The notes below the pieces were generated by a model. That model was given only the letters and a program-made list of their open reading frames with translations. It did not search any database and was not told the DNA's origin. From an uncultured Bacteroidales bacterium (GTDB taxonomy: Bacteria > Bacteroidota > Bacteroidia > Bacteroidales > F082): a stretch of 64,000 nucleotides of DNA. Position numbers and translations under genes: made by a program. The stretch is from positions 59,248-123,247 of the forward strand of contig CALAZZ010000227.1 in the NCBI GenBank assembly GCA_937926515.1, written 5' to 3'. Below, in pieces: positions 45,796 to 54,906 of the stretch. Positions within the stretch are counted from its first letter, which is position 1, and each line of letters begins with the position of its first letter.

Positions 45796-45990
45796 ATCTC
45801 TTACAGGTTAGGTTAAGATTTCAATTGTAAAAATACAGCAATTCTGTTGATCTGTATGGCTAAATGCGCTGAAACCAATAATTCAAACTCATTCTAAATT
45901 ATTGAATTCGGAATTCACGAGGAAAATAACGACAATTACGCCCTATGGGTAGTTTATTTCTTTTTCCTTCCAAATTCTCAGTTCATTCAA

Positions 45991-47607
45991 CTAACGTGCA
46001 TCCAGAAGCTGGGAGTAGGAATTGTTATTTCTAATTAACTGCACCGCTTGTTGCAAGGCATCATCAACTTCAGCAACAATTTCAAAATAATTACTCATTT
46101 GCCAGATATTTCGTGCGATCAGTGCCTTGATTTGAATACGAATATATTCTTTGGATTTGTCGAATTCTTCTTCGACAAACTCAACCTCTTCTTTTTCAGC
46201 ACGGGCAAGAAAATCATCTATCATATTGTCATCGATTACGAAATCAGTCTTAAATTTCTCAAAATCCCGGTAATTTCGACGCAAGCGGTTTCTGTTATCA
46301 TTAACATAATCAAGTGTAAAGCTATTAAAGACGCCTTTGCGCACGAGGTTGGAATAATAATTTGTGAGTTGGGTCGAATCCCAGGGAACGAACATATCAG
46401 GCATAATCCCTCCCCCACCATAAACAACTCGATTGCCTGGTGTGAAATATTTTAATGAATCAGGAAATTTAATGCTATCAGCATGTACCAATTCTCCATT
46501 TCGGAAACGGTCCCTTAGATCACGGTAATAGGATTCTGTTCCATCTTCGTAGGGCCTTTGTATGCTGCGACCGGTAGGGGTATGATAAGTTGCAGATGTT
46601 AACCTCACAACAGAACCATCAGGCAACTGGAATGGGCGCTGAACAAGTCCTTTCCCAAACGATCGGCGTCCAAGGACAATGCCACGGTCCCAGTCTTGTA
46701 CGGCTCCGGCCACAATTTCACTTGCAGAGGCTGAACCTTCGTTTATCATAATTATTAATTTGCCTTCCTCAAAACTACCCTTTCGGGTTGATTTGAAATC
46801 CTGCCTGGGGTTATTTAAACCTTCAGTATAAACGATAAGTTTACCAGGTTTAATGAATTCATCAGCTAATTCCACCGCCGTTCCAAGAAAGCCACCTGAA
46901 TTGCCACGTAAATCGAGTATAAGGCTACTCATCCCATTGGTATTCAGTTCTGTAATACTCTCTTTAAACTCCTCAATGGTTGTTTTGGAAAAACGGTTGA
47001 GTTTGATGTATCCGATGTCATCCTCGATCAGGAAAGCTGCATCAATGCTATTAAGCGGTATTTTGTCGCGCACAATGGTGTAATCCATCAAATCTTGACT
47101 TCCCTTTCTATAGATGCTCACATCTACGGTGGTTCCTTTCTTTCCCCTAAGCCTATCCATCACAAAGCGATTGTTTATGTCTTTCCCGAATGCGTCTTCT
47201 CCATCGATACGTATGATCTTATCACCGGCAAGTATGCCCAATTTATCAGATGGACCTCCGGGTACCGGTGCGATCACCAGAATCGTGTCCCTGTATAATT
47301 GAAAGGTCACTCCTATTCCTTCAAAATTACCCTCAAGAGGTTCGTTTGCCTCATCGATTTCATCCTTGGAAATGTAAGCTGAGTGGGGATCAAGGCTCTT
47401 CAGCATACTTACTATGGCATCTTCAACCAGCTTGGGGACGTCAGTACTGTCAACATAATAGTTCTCTATATAAAACAGCAGAGCGGCCATTTTCTGGGTG
47501 GTCTCAGCCGGATCTGATTTTTGCTGTGATCTGGATTGTGAAAAGCCGTAAGGTACAACCACAAGGAAATATACAAGCAATACGGCTATTAAAGTTCTAA
47601 TATTCAT
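45991..47607 (-). CDS. S41-family C-terminal processing peptidase (CtpA-like)
   Basis: A 538-residue exported serine protease: signal peptide (1-24), PDZ domain (about 90-180) and S41 core with the catalytic Ser in EGSASASEIVAG and the Lys in GRRSFGKGLVQ. After the core there is a helical C-terminal extension (about 400-538). It probably works in the periplasm on damaged or precursor envelope proteins. It stands alone, flanked by about 200 bases of AT-rich sequence on each side. Confidence 0.93.
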   Translation of the reverse strand: MNIRTLIAVLLVYFLVVVPYGFSQSRSQQKSDPAETTQKMAALLFYIENYYVDSTDVPKLVEDAIVSMLKSLDPHSAYISKDEIDEANEPLEGNFEGIGVTFQLYRDTILVIAPVPGGPSDKLGILAGDKIIRIDGEDAFGKDINNRFVMDRLRGKKGTTVDVSIYRKGSQDLMDYTIVRDKIPLNSIDAAFLIEDDIGYIKLNRFSKTTIEEFKESITELNTNGMSSLILDLRGNSGGFLGTAVELADEFIKPGKLIVYTEGLNNPRQDFKSTRKGSFEEGKLIIMINEGSASASEIVAGAVQDWDRGIVLGRRSFGKGLVQRPFQLPDGSVVRLTSATYHTPTGRSIQRPYEDGTESYYRDLRDRFRNGELVHADSIKFPDSLKYFTPGNRVVYGGGGIMPDMFVPWDSTQLTNYYSNLVRKGVFNSFTLDYVNDNRNRLRRNYRDFEKFKTDFVIDDNMIDDFLARAEKEEVEFVEEEFDKSKEYIRIQIKALIARNIWQMSNYFEIVAEVDDALQQAVQLIRNNNSYSQLLDAR

Positions 47608-47854
47608 TACAATATAATTTATATGAATAAGAACGAAAAAACTTTAGTGAAATGTTATACGCTACTTATTCATGTTTTCACATACAAAATTAATGTAATA
47701 CTATCCTATTGAATATATACAGGAACAGCTTTTTGTTAATAATAGTTAAGCAATTAATTATACATAGTTTACAAAAATGCAACTGCTGTACAGATTGTCC
47801 GGTAATAATTAAAATTATCAAACCTGCCCTTGCCTATTCAAAGGGATACAACAC

Positions 47855-49039
47855 TCAGGCCTTGTCTAGTGCCTGCTCCAAGTCCTGAATAATATCACCT
47901 ATATCTTCGATTCCAACTGACAAACGAACCAGACCGTCAGTAATTCCTGCAGCATGCCTATGTTCAGCTGATAATTTGGAGTGCGTCATACTGGCCGGAT
48001 GCTGTATAAGTGATTCAATACCGCCTAGCGAAACCGCCAATAAACAAAGTTTAACATGATCCATCATGATCTTTCCAGCGTTAAGGCCACCTTTAAGTTC
48101 AAAACTGATCATTGCTCCCGGCCCCTTCATTTGTCGTTGTGCCAGTTCATATTGTGGATGAGATTTCAAACCGGGATACAAAACCCATTGAACTTTAGGA
48201 TGCTGCTCAAGATACTCGGCTACTTTCATTGCATTCTCTTGTGCACGATCAATCCTGATTCCTAGTGTTTTTAGGCCTCTGCGTGTTAGCCAAGCCTGGT
48301 GTGGGTCCATATTGCATCCTATGTTTACCATAACCGGCCTGAGCCGGTCGTAATGCTCTTTTGTATTTGCCACAATCATTCCAGCAACAATATCAGCGTG
48401 GCCGTTTATGAATTTGGTCATAGAATGCAGTACCACATCGGCACCCAGCTTCAATGGCTGTTGCAAGTAAGGACTGCAAAAGGTATTGTCAACGCAAACC
48501 GGGATCTTATGCTCATGAGCAATGGCACTTATAGTTTCGATATCGGTAATGCCAATGGTAGGATTTGCAGGTGTTTCGAGGTAGATCAAGGTAGTTTCAG
48601 GGCGTATTGCCTTATGTAAATTGTCGATTATCGTGAGGTCAACAAAACTTGATGAGATGCCCAAACGCGGGTATAAAGATTCCATAATTGCCCGAGAGGG
48701 CCCATAAAGTGAATTATGCGCCACCATATGTTTGCCCATTGACAAATAGGTAAGGTAAACTGTATTAACAGCCGCCATGCCCGAACTGGTCGCTATCCCG
48801 CCATACCCACCCTCGAGGGCGGCCACTGCATTCTCAAGCTCCATTATGGTTGGATTGGCAATTCGTGTATAAATGTACCCTTTCTCCTCGCCCGAAAAGC
48901 ATGCTGCTCCGTGATCGGCATCACGAAATTTAAAGGTTGAGGTTTGGTAAATAGGAGTTACGGCACTACCCAACTCATCTTCCAATCCCCCCGAATGTAC
49001 GGCCAGTGAATTGAATCCTGAATCGTTGTTATGTTGCAT
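47855..49039 (-). CDS. Cys/Met-metabolism PLP enzyme (cystathionine gamma-synthase/lyase family)
   Basis: A 394-residue fold-type I enzyme. It has AVHSGG and TPIYQTSTF at the start, YTRIANPT, SGMAAVNTVYL and the PLP lysine in LHSMTKFINGHAD. Methionine gamma-lyases carry Cys in the LYGxT region; here it reads SLYGPSRAIM, so a transsulfuration or synthase role (cystathionine gamma-synthase or lyase) is more likely. Exact reaction open. It follows the ferritin-like gene by 22 bases on the same strand. Confidence 0.88.
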   Translation of the reverse strand: MQHNNDSGFNSLAVHSGGLEDELGSAVTPIYQTSTFKFRDADHGAACFSGEEKGYIYTRIANPTIMELENAVAALEGGYGGIATSSGMAAVNTVYLTYLSMGKHMVAHNSLYGPSRAIMESLYPRLGISSSFVDLTIIDNLHKAIRPETTLIYLETPANPTIGITDIETISAIAHEHKIPVCVDNTFCSPYLQQPLKLGADVVLHSMTKFINGHADIVAGMIVANTKEHYDRLRPVMVNIGCNMDPHQAWLTRRGLKTLGIRIDRAQENAMKVAEYLEQHPKVQWVLYPGLKSHPQYELAQRQMKGPGAMISFELKGGLNAGKIMMDHVKLCLLAVSLGGIESLIQHPASMTHSKLSAEHRHAAGITDGLVRLSVGIEDIGDIIQDLEQALDKA

Positions 49040-49061
49040 TATAAATTATTTGTAGAAATGT

Positions 49062-49568
49062 TTAGAAAGGCCAAAAGCTATTGTCATTCCATATTTGTTC
49101 CTTTAAATCTTCGTTCATTTTATGTAATAAGCGATGGTGGGTTTTTTCCCAGTCAGCCAGCATTTGATACATTTTCTTCTCGTTCGGATCTGTAGCTTCC
49201 TCAGCTCGTTTTGTATAAACCTCAATGGATTTATTCTCAAAATCTATGGCTGCTGAAATGGCAGCGGCTTCAAAACTGGCAGCTGATATTTCATTTTTGA
49301 TCTGATCTGACAGGATTTCGATTGCATCAGTATCGTCGGCACTTTTGAGGGCTTCATTCTCAAGAAATGTATCGTTCTTCAAAAAATTAGTGAACTGCCG
49401 TGATAAGAAATGGATATGTGAATCCTCTTCCTCGGCCATCATTTTAAATATTCGCTCAACAGCCTTGCTCTCAGTCTGATTAGCAACCTGATTATAAAAA
49501 GCCTTGCCCTTGTGTTCAAGTAAAATAGCAGTTTTTAGAATTTCAACTTCAGATTTCTTTGGCTCCAT
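49062..49568 (-). CDS. Ferritin-like (rubrerythrin-type) diiron protein
   Basis: A 168-residue four-helix protein. Metal-ligand type residues occur in EHKGKAFYNQV, AEEEDSHIHFL and ENKSIEVYTKRAEE, followed by EKTHHRLLH, matching the erythrin-like ExxxxH pattern. There is no C-terminal rubredoxin domain. Members handle peroxide or iron. It is the first gene of a two-gene unit with the PLP enzyme, which may link sulfur-amino-acid turnover with redox stress (inference). Confidence 0.82.
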   Translation of the reverse strand: MEPKKSEVEILKTAILLEHKGKAFYNQVANQTESKAVERIFKMMAEEEDSHIHFLSRQFTNFLKNDTFLENEALKSADDTDAIEILSDQIKNEISAASFEAAAISAAIDFENKSIEVYTKRAEEATDPNEKKMYQMLADWEKTHHRLLHKMNEDLKEQIWNDNSFWPF

Positions 49569-49599
49569 ATGTTTTAATTTTAATTGGTAACATGATTGG

Positions 49600-49607
49600 C
49601 AAATTTA
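49600..49607 (-). promoter_or_regulatory. -7 promoter element of the ferritin-like gene
   Basis: TAAATTTG on the minus strand, 32 bases before the ATG at 49568. A TTG lies 23 bases upstream, slightly far. Confidence 0.6.
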
Positions 49608-49659
49608 ACCAATTTTTGGGCTTGAGTTGCCAAGAATAAAATAAGCAGTCGAAAAAACG

Positions 49660-49667
49660 TAAATTTG
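49660..49667 (+). promoter_or_regulatory. -7 promoter element of the sugar-kinase operon
   Basis: TAAATTTG, 22 bases before the ATG at 49689. No TTG at the expected distance. The minus-strand element for the divergent gene is about 50 bases away. Confidence 0.55.
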
Positions 49668-49688
49668 TACACCTACTAATTCCAATTT

Positions 49689-51140
49689 ATGCCTTCATTA
49701 AGCGAACACACTGATATGCTTTGCCAACTCTTTTTAAAGCTAAAAGGGGAGTATCCGCTTTCCATCAACCCGATGGCCCCTTCCGGCTCCACCAGGCAAT
49801 ATTATCGGATTAAATCCAAAACCCTTAACCTCATAGGCACATACAATCCAAACATAGCTGAAAATGAATCATTTTTTTATCTTGCAGCTCATTTTTTAAA
49901 ATATGGCTTCAATGTTCCTCGTCTACTTTCTGTGGATGAGTCACGCTCTTATTACTTGCAAACGGATCATGGCGATGTCAGCTTGTTTAATTTGGTTCAG
50001 GAGTCGCTGGGTGTAAATGGCCTGACTGAACCACTGATCAATTATTATAAATCAGCGATCCATCAGCTGTTGAGATTTCAGTTCACAGCCCATAAAGGAC
50101 TTGATTACAGAAAGACATGGCAGGGAATGGCTTTTGATAAGAAATCCATTATCAATGATTTAAATTATTTCAAATATTATTTTGTCAAACTACATGAACC
50201 ATCTACTAATGAGACCCTTCTTGATAGGGATTTTGAACATTTCGCTGACCTGATTGACACAGCCCCGAAAACTTTTTTTATGTATCGTGATTATCAGGCA
50301 CGAAACATCATTGTGCAAAATAATGAACTTTATTTTATTGATTTCCAGGGAGGAAGAATGGGACCCTTGCAATATGACCTGGTTTCATTATTACATCAAG
50401 CCAAAGCTCGCATACCAGCAATTCAGCGAATGCTGTTAAAGCAGTATTATCTTGATGAATTAGAGCAATATATTGATCCGGAAGATATTGATTTTAATTA
50501 TTTTTATCCTTGGTTTATTTACCTTAGATTGCTACAAGTGCTGGGTGCCTATGGACTTCGTGGGCTGATTCAGAGAAAAAAACACTTTCTGGAAAGCATC
50601 TATTTTGCACTTAACGATCTGGCAAGCTTGCTCAAAGAACATCCATTGCCAAAAGCGATGTCAACTTTAAACACAGTTCTGAGTATGTTGGTAGATCAAA
50701 GGGGTCTTTATAAAAATTCAGAATCAACTTCAGAAAAAATATTAACTATTAAAATAAATAGCTTCTCCTACTTATATGGCGCCCCTCCTATTGATCATAG
50801 CGGCCATGGTGGCGGGTTTGTGTTTGATTGCAGGGCACTTCCGAACCCGGGAAGATTTGAAAAGTATAAACCACTAACCGGCAAAGATTCTGATGTGGTT
50901 GAATTCCTGAGCAATGAAAAACAAGTTTCTGAATTCATGCATAGTGTGACCAATTTGATAAGTAGTAGTATAGATCAATATATCAAACGTAGCTTCACCA
51001 GTTTAATGTTAAGTTTTGGATGCACCGGAGGTCAACATCGCTCTGTTTACTGTGCTGAGAAACTTTATGGGATTATTAAGCAAAATTATCCACAGGTTAG
51101 GGTGATAATTGAACATACACAACTTGACAAGATAGCTTAA
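49689..51140 (+). CDS. AmgK-like sugar kinase fused to a RapZ C-terminal domain
   Basis: A 483-residue fusion. Residues about 1-340 are an aminoglycoside-phosphotransferase-fold kinase with MYRDYQARNIIV (catalytic Asp and Asn) and FIDFQGGRMGPLQYDLVSLL, the form seen in AmgK, which phosphorylates MurNAc/GlcNAc at C1. Residues about 355-483 match the C-terminal domain of RapZ: GGGFVFDCRALPNPGRF, then LMLSFGCTGGQHRSVYCAE. In E. coli that domain binds glucosamine-6-phosphate and the sRNA/RNase E machinery. The RapZ ATPase half is absent. It heads an operon with a MurU-like gene, which supports the AmgK reading. Confidence 0.85.
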   Translation: MPSLSEHTDMLCQLFLKLKGEYPLSINPMAPSGSTRQYYRIKSKTLNLIGTYNPNIAENESFFYLAAHFLKYGFNVPRLLSVDESRSYYLQTDHGDVSLFNLVQESLGVNGLTEPLINYYKSAIHQLLRFQFTAHKGLDYRKTWQGMAFDKKSIINDLNYFKYYFVKLHEPSTNETLLDRDFEHFADLIDTAPKTFFMYRDYQARNIIVQNNELYFIDFQGGRMGPLQYDLVSLLHQAKARIPAIQRMLLKQYYLDELEQYIDPEDIDFNYFYPWFIYLRLLQVLGAYGLRGLIQRKKHFLESIYFALNDLASLLKEHPLPKAMSTLNTVLSMLVDQRGLYKNSESTSEKILTIKINSFSYLYGAPPIDHSGHGGGFVFDCRALPNPGRFEKYKPLTGKDSDVVEFLSNEKQVSEFMHSVTNLISSSIDQYIKRSFTSLMLSFGCTGGQHRSVYCAEKLYGIIKQNYPQVRVIIEHTQLDKIA

Positions 51141-51142
51141 TT

Positions 51143-51271
51143 ATGGCCAAAAAGCTTTGTAAACATCCCAATTCTGCTTCAGAAAAGATAAACACAAAGT
51201 ATTATTGTGAAAAATGTGGATTAAGGTCACAAAAATTGAAAAAGCTCTGCGATCCCAAAAAGCATGAATGA
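51143..51271 (+). CDS. Small zinc-ribbon-like protein (42 residues)
   Basis: A short gene between the kinase and nucleotidyltransferase genes. The ATG lies three bases after the kinase stop, and the gene overlaps the next gene by eight bases. The product, starting MAKKLCKHPN, has four cysteines: Cys6, the CEKC pair and a final CDPKK. That pattern with many lysines suggests one bound zinc. Similar short CxxC proteins occur in other Bacteroidota, as I recall. Function unknown. Tight packing in the operon argues that it is translated. Confidence 0.7.
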   Translation: MAKKLCKHPNSASEKINTKYYCEKCGLRSQKLKKLCDPKKHE

Positions 51272-52004
51272 ATACATCAGACATATTACGCCCATGGTTT
51301 TAGCCGCCGGTTTGGGTACCCGCTTGGGTAAATTCACAGAATCATGTCCGAAAGCGTTGGTGAAAGTCGGCAGTAATACCTTATTGGAAATCATACTGAA
51401 CAAGCTAAGAATAGCAGGGTTCAACAGCGTGATCATCAATGTACATCATTTTGCAGATCAGATCATCAGTTACCTAAAAGCAAACAATAACTTCGGGATG
51501 ACCATACTCATTTCTGATGAGTCAGATAAATTGATGGATACAGGTGGTGCACTTTTAATGGCTTTGCCTCTAATCCCTTCAAACAATCAATTATTGGTGC
51601 ATAATGTGGATGTCATTAGTTCGATTGATCTGAATTTGTTTATCCGAACACACCTAACAAGAAAAGCATGTGCCACACTTGCTGTTAGAGACAGAAAGAG
51701 CAGCCGTAAGCTTGTATTTGGTAACGATCTTACATTGGAAGGCTGGATCAATACATCGACACAAGAACGTTTACAAGTGAAAGAAACCATCACACCTAAC
51801 GCAAAACTACTTGCCTTCAATGGTATTCATTTAGTTGATCCTGGATGTTTAAGAAGTTATAAAGTTTACCCCCGCCCTGTGATTAATATGTATCTTGAAT
51901 TGGCAAAGACACAAAAAGTAATTGGATTTTTTGATCATTCAGATACCTGGTACGACCTTGGCAAAGCCGAGCAACTGATTGAATTTGAGAAAAAAATAAA
52001 ATGA
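51264..52004 (+). CDS. MurU-like sugar-1-phosphate nucleotidyltransferase
   Basis: A 246-residue enzyme with PMVLAAGLGTRLGKFTESCPKAL-type signature (about 8-30; the Gly-rich loop and the Lys of PKAL), VHNVDVISSIDL for the metal-binding Asp, and a closing WYDLGKAEQL. Similar to MurU, which makes UDP-MurNAc from MurNAc-1-phosphate in peptidoglycan recycling, and to mannose/glucose-1-phosphate transferases. The AmgK-like gene upstream favours the MurU role. It overlaps the nuclease gene by four bases (ATGA). Confidence 0.82.
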   Translation: MNEYIRHITPMVLAAGLGTRLGKFTESCPKALVKVGSNTLLEIILNKLRIAGFNSVIINVHHFADQIISYLKANNNFGMTILISDESDKLMDTGGALLMALPLIPSNNQLLVHNVDVISSIDLNLFIRTHLTRKACATLAVRDRKSSRKLVFGNDLTLEGWINTSTQERLQVKETITPNAKLLAFNGIHLVDPGCLRSYKVYPRPVINMYLELAKTQKVIGFFDHSDTWYDLGKAEQLIEFEKKIK

Positions 52005-54859
52005 TGTACAATTCTGATGAATCTTTTCTGAGTCGTGTGGCTGATTTTATTCTTGATCATTATAAGGATCAAACACATGAGCTGACTGTCGTTTTTCCAA
52101 ACAAACGTGCCGGTCTGTATCTGAAAAAAACTTTAAGCAAAAAGATCAACAGAACGATCTGGCTACCTCAAATCACAACGATCGAAAAGTTTATTAGCAG
52201 CTGGACTGGAATACATATTGCTGATCCGCTCAAGCTTCAATTCGACCTGATTGAAATTCATCTTGGGTCCGGGTTAAACAATGAGCTAGACGCAATCGAA
52301 TTCAGTAATCGTACTGAACAACTTCTCCGTGATTTTGATGAAATAGACCACTATCTGGTTGATGCTGACAAACTATTTAAGTACCTCACCGATGCAAAAG
52401 CAATAGAATTATGGCATGCCGATGGCTCGTTATTAACCGATTATGAAAAGAAATACCTAGCATTTTATAAATCAGTAATTCATTATTATAGGTCGCTTCG
52501 CAACAAACTAACCGAGTCTAACTCGGCTTACCCTGGCATGTTGTTCCGGAAGCTTGCCGAAGCTGAGCCTGAAGAACTCATCAAAGCTATTCCAGGACGC
52601 TACATTTTGTTTGCCGGATTTAATGCCCTTAGCCCTGCTGAAGAAAAAATGATCAGTTCACTGATTAAGTATGGCAGAGCAAAGATATTATGGGATCTAG
52701 ACGAGTATTATTACGCTAAAAATAGATTTGGCGAGCACGAAGCAGGGCTTTTTGCACGTAGGTTTAATCGAAGATTTGCAGATCATCAGCCAAGTTGGGT
52801 AACTAATAAATTGCTTACCTCAAGTAAAAAGATCAATATTATCGCTGTACCGGGCCATATTTCACAAGCAAAGGCATTTGCCAACGATTTCAGCAAGAAA
52901 CTGAACGGAACCCCCCAAGACGTGGATGATACTGCACTTATTTTGGCCGACGAAAGCCTGATCACACCTGTGATCAACTCAGTTCCTCGCGAAGCCGGAC
53001 GTTTTAATGTAACTATGGGACTTCCCTTTCATTTCAGTCCGGTATATCAAATCATACAGACGCTCTTTAACCTTCACGGATCAATTCAAAGTTCCTCAAT
53101 TACTAACAAACTCCAGGCTAAAAAAGCACTTATGATCCTGAGTCACAACGTTTGGAGTGCTGTTTTTAATGAGGAGGAACAAATCCAGTTAAAAAATACG
53201 ATTAACTGGATCGTCGATTCTGGCAGGTTATTTCTTGAAATTGACGATTTGATCAGTTCGCAGAAGTACTCTGAACCTGTTAAGGATCTCATCCTAATAT
53301 TACTGAAATCCTGGAATAATGAAATAACAACTTGTTTTAGCTGCTTGAATAAACTAATTCGGTTCATGGCTGGCAGACTGGTTCAGAAACAAGAATCACA
53401 ATCGGGTTTTTTGTTGCTAAACCATCTTAGTGCTGCCGGTCGAATTATTAATAAGCTGGAGAATTTGCTAAAGGATAAGTCCCATTTGATTGATCTGAAA
53501 GGGCTACGTAAATTGTTTACCCAGATTGCACCCCAAACCAATGTCTCGCTTTATGGAGAACCACTAGAGGGCTTGCAAATTATGGGTTTATTAGAGTCGA
53601 GAAATCTTTCGTTCGATACCATTTATCTATTGTCAGCCAATGAGGGCATATTGCCGGGTGAGAAAAACCTGCAGTCAATAATACCTTATGACATCAAACG
53701 TCATTACAATATGCCAACTCATAGGGAAAAACAAGCTGTATTTGCATATAATTTTTTCAGACTCATGCAATCAGCATCAGAAATCAATATATACTACAAT
53801 AGTGAACCGGACTCACTTGGAGGCGGCGAAAAGAGCAGATATATTCTACAGCTGATGCACGAGTTGTCAAAACTTAACCCAAACATACAGATCACTGAAA
53901 GGGTTTTTACTTTTCCACTGGTGAAATCAAAAGTGGCAGACCGCATTTCAATTATCAAGGACAAAAATCTGATGAAGCTGAATCAGAACAAGGCCAAATC
54001 AGGGTTCTCACCAACCAGCCTGGCGACTTTCATAAATTGTCCACTTCAGTTTTATCTTAAAGAGCTATTAGAAATTCAAAAAACTGACGAACTCGAAGAA
54101 AATATAGGAATGGATGTGCTGGGTACTATTGTTCACCAGGCACTCCAAACACTATACACTCCGTTCGTGAATGCCCAATTGAACAAGACTATTATCAAAC
54201 ATATGCAGTCAAAGGCTCCATTATTGCTTAAGCAGGCATTTATTGAGCTGTATAGCGACGAAGAAGTTGCTTATGGAAAAAACAGGTTGGTGACTGAAGT
54301 GGCAGAAACATTTGTAAAGCGATTCCTCGAATTTGAATCTACACTGATTGAAAATGAACCTATTAAGATTTTGGAACTGGAATCACGCATGGAATACCAG
54401 TTTAATCTCAATGGCCAAAATATTAAATTGAAAGGAACGGCTGATCGCATTGACCTGCGAAAAGACGGCATCCATATCATTGATTACAAAACCGGTAAGG
54501 TAGATAAAAACGAACTCGAACTCAAGGACTGGGAAGACCTCGTTGATGGAAGCAAAAAATCCAAAGCTTTACAATTGGTTATCTACAGCTTTTTATACTT
54601 CAAAAGTAATCCACAAATCGAAGAAAACAATCTGACTGCCAACATTATCAGCTTGCGCAAACTAAGTGATGGCTTATTGCAGGCTAAATTCCCCGGTGAA
54701 GGCTTTTCAATGGAAGAGGCAGAGAAAACGATCACACAAATATTGCAGCAGATATTTGATATGGAACAACCTTTTGAACAAACTTCAGATGAAACTAAAT
54801 GCAAATACTGTGATTTTAAGGATCTATGTAACCGGCATGACACTTCATACGGTTATTAG
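52001..54859 (+). CDS. AddB-like PD-(D/E)XK nuclease / inactive helicase subunit
   Basis: A 952-residue protein. The N-terminal two-thirds resemble a UvrD-type helicase fold, beginning FPNKRAGLYLKKTL, without a Walker A motif, as in a structural AddB partner. The C-terminal nuclease domain has GTADRIDLRKDG and IIDYKTGK (metal and catalytic residues) and a four-Cys iron-sulfur set: FINCPLQFYL plus CKYCDFKDLC. It should process double-strand breaks together with an AddA-type helicase, which is not in the window. Normal size for Bacteroidota. Confidence 0.85.
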   Translation: MMYNSDESFLSRVADFILDHYKDQTHELTVVFPNKRAGLYLKKTLSKKINRTIWLPQITTIEKFISSWTGIHIADPLKLQFDLIEIHLGSGLNNELDAIEFSNRTEQLLRDFDEIDHYLVDADKLFKYLTDAKAIELWHADGSLLTDYEKKYLAFYKSVIHYYRSLRNKLTESNSAYPGMLFRKLAEAEPEELIKAIPGRYILFAGFNALSPAEEKMISSLIKYGRAKILWDLDEYYYAKNRFGEHEAGLFARRFNRRFADHQPSWVTNKLLTSSKKINIIAVPGHISQAKAFANDFSKKLNGTPQDVDDTALILADESLITPVINSVPREAGRFNVTMGLPFHFSPVYQIIQTLFNLHGSIQSSSITNKLQAKKALMILSHNVWSAVFNEEEQIQLKNTINWIVDSGRLFLEIDDLISSQKYSEPVKDLILILLKSWNNEITTCFSCLNKLIRFMAGRLVQKQESQSGFLLLNHLSAAGRIINKLENLLKDKSHLIDLKGLRKLFTQIAPQTNVSLYGEPLEGLQIMGLLESRNLSFDTIYLLSANEGILPGEKNLQSIIPYDIKRHYNMPTHREKQAVFAYNFFRLMQSASEINIYYNSEPDSLGGGEKSRYILQLMHELSKLNPNIQITERVFTFPLVKSKVADRISIIKDKNLMKLNQNKAKSGFSPTSLATFINCPLQFYLKELLEIQKTDELEENIGMDVLGTIVHQALQTLYTPFVNAQLNKTIIKHMQSKAPLLLKQAFIELYSDEEVAYGKNRLVTEVAETFVKRFLEFESTLIENEPIKILELESRMEYQFNLNGQNIKLKGTADRIDLRKDGIHIIDYKTGKVDKNELELKDWEDLVDGSKKSKALQLVIYSFLYFKSNPQIEENNLTANIISLRKLSDGLLQAKFPGEGFSMEEAEKTITQILQQIFDMEQPFEQTSDETKCKYCDFKDLCNRHDTSYGY

Positions 54860-54906
54860 CAAACCACAGTTTATGAATTGATCTTTTGTTCCGGGGACCG
54901 ACCTGA

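Noticed and set aside
45804..45820. GGTTAGGTTAAGATT, resembling part of the sigma-linked motif
   Set aside because: Only the first block is partly matched, TGGTATTAAT is missing, and the plus-strand direction leads into minus-strand genes.
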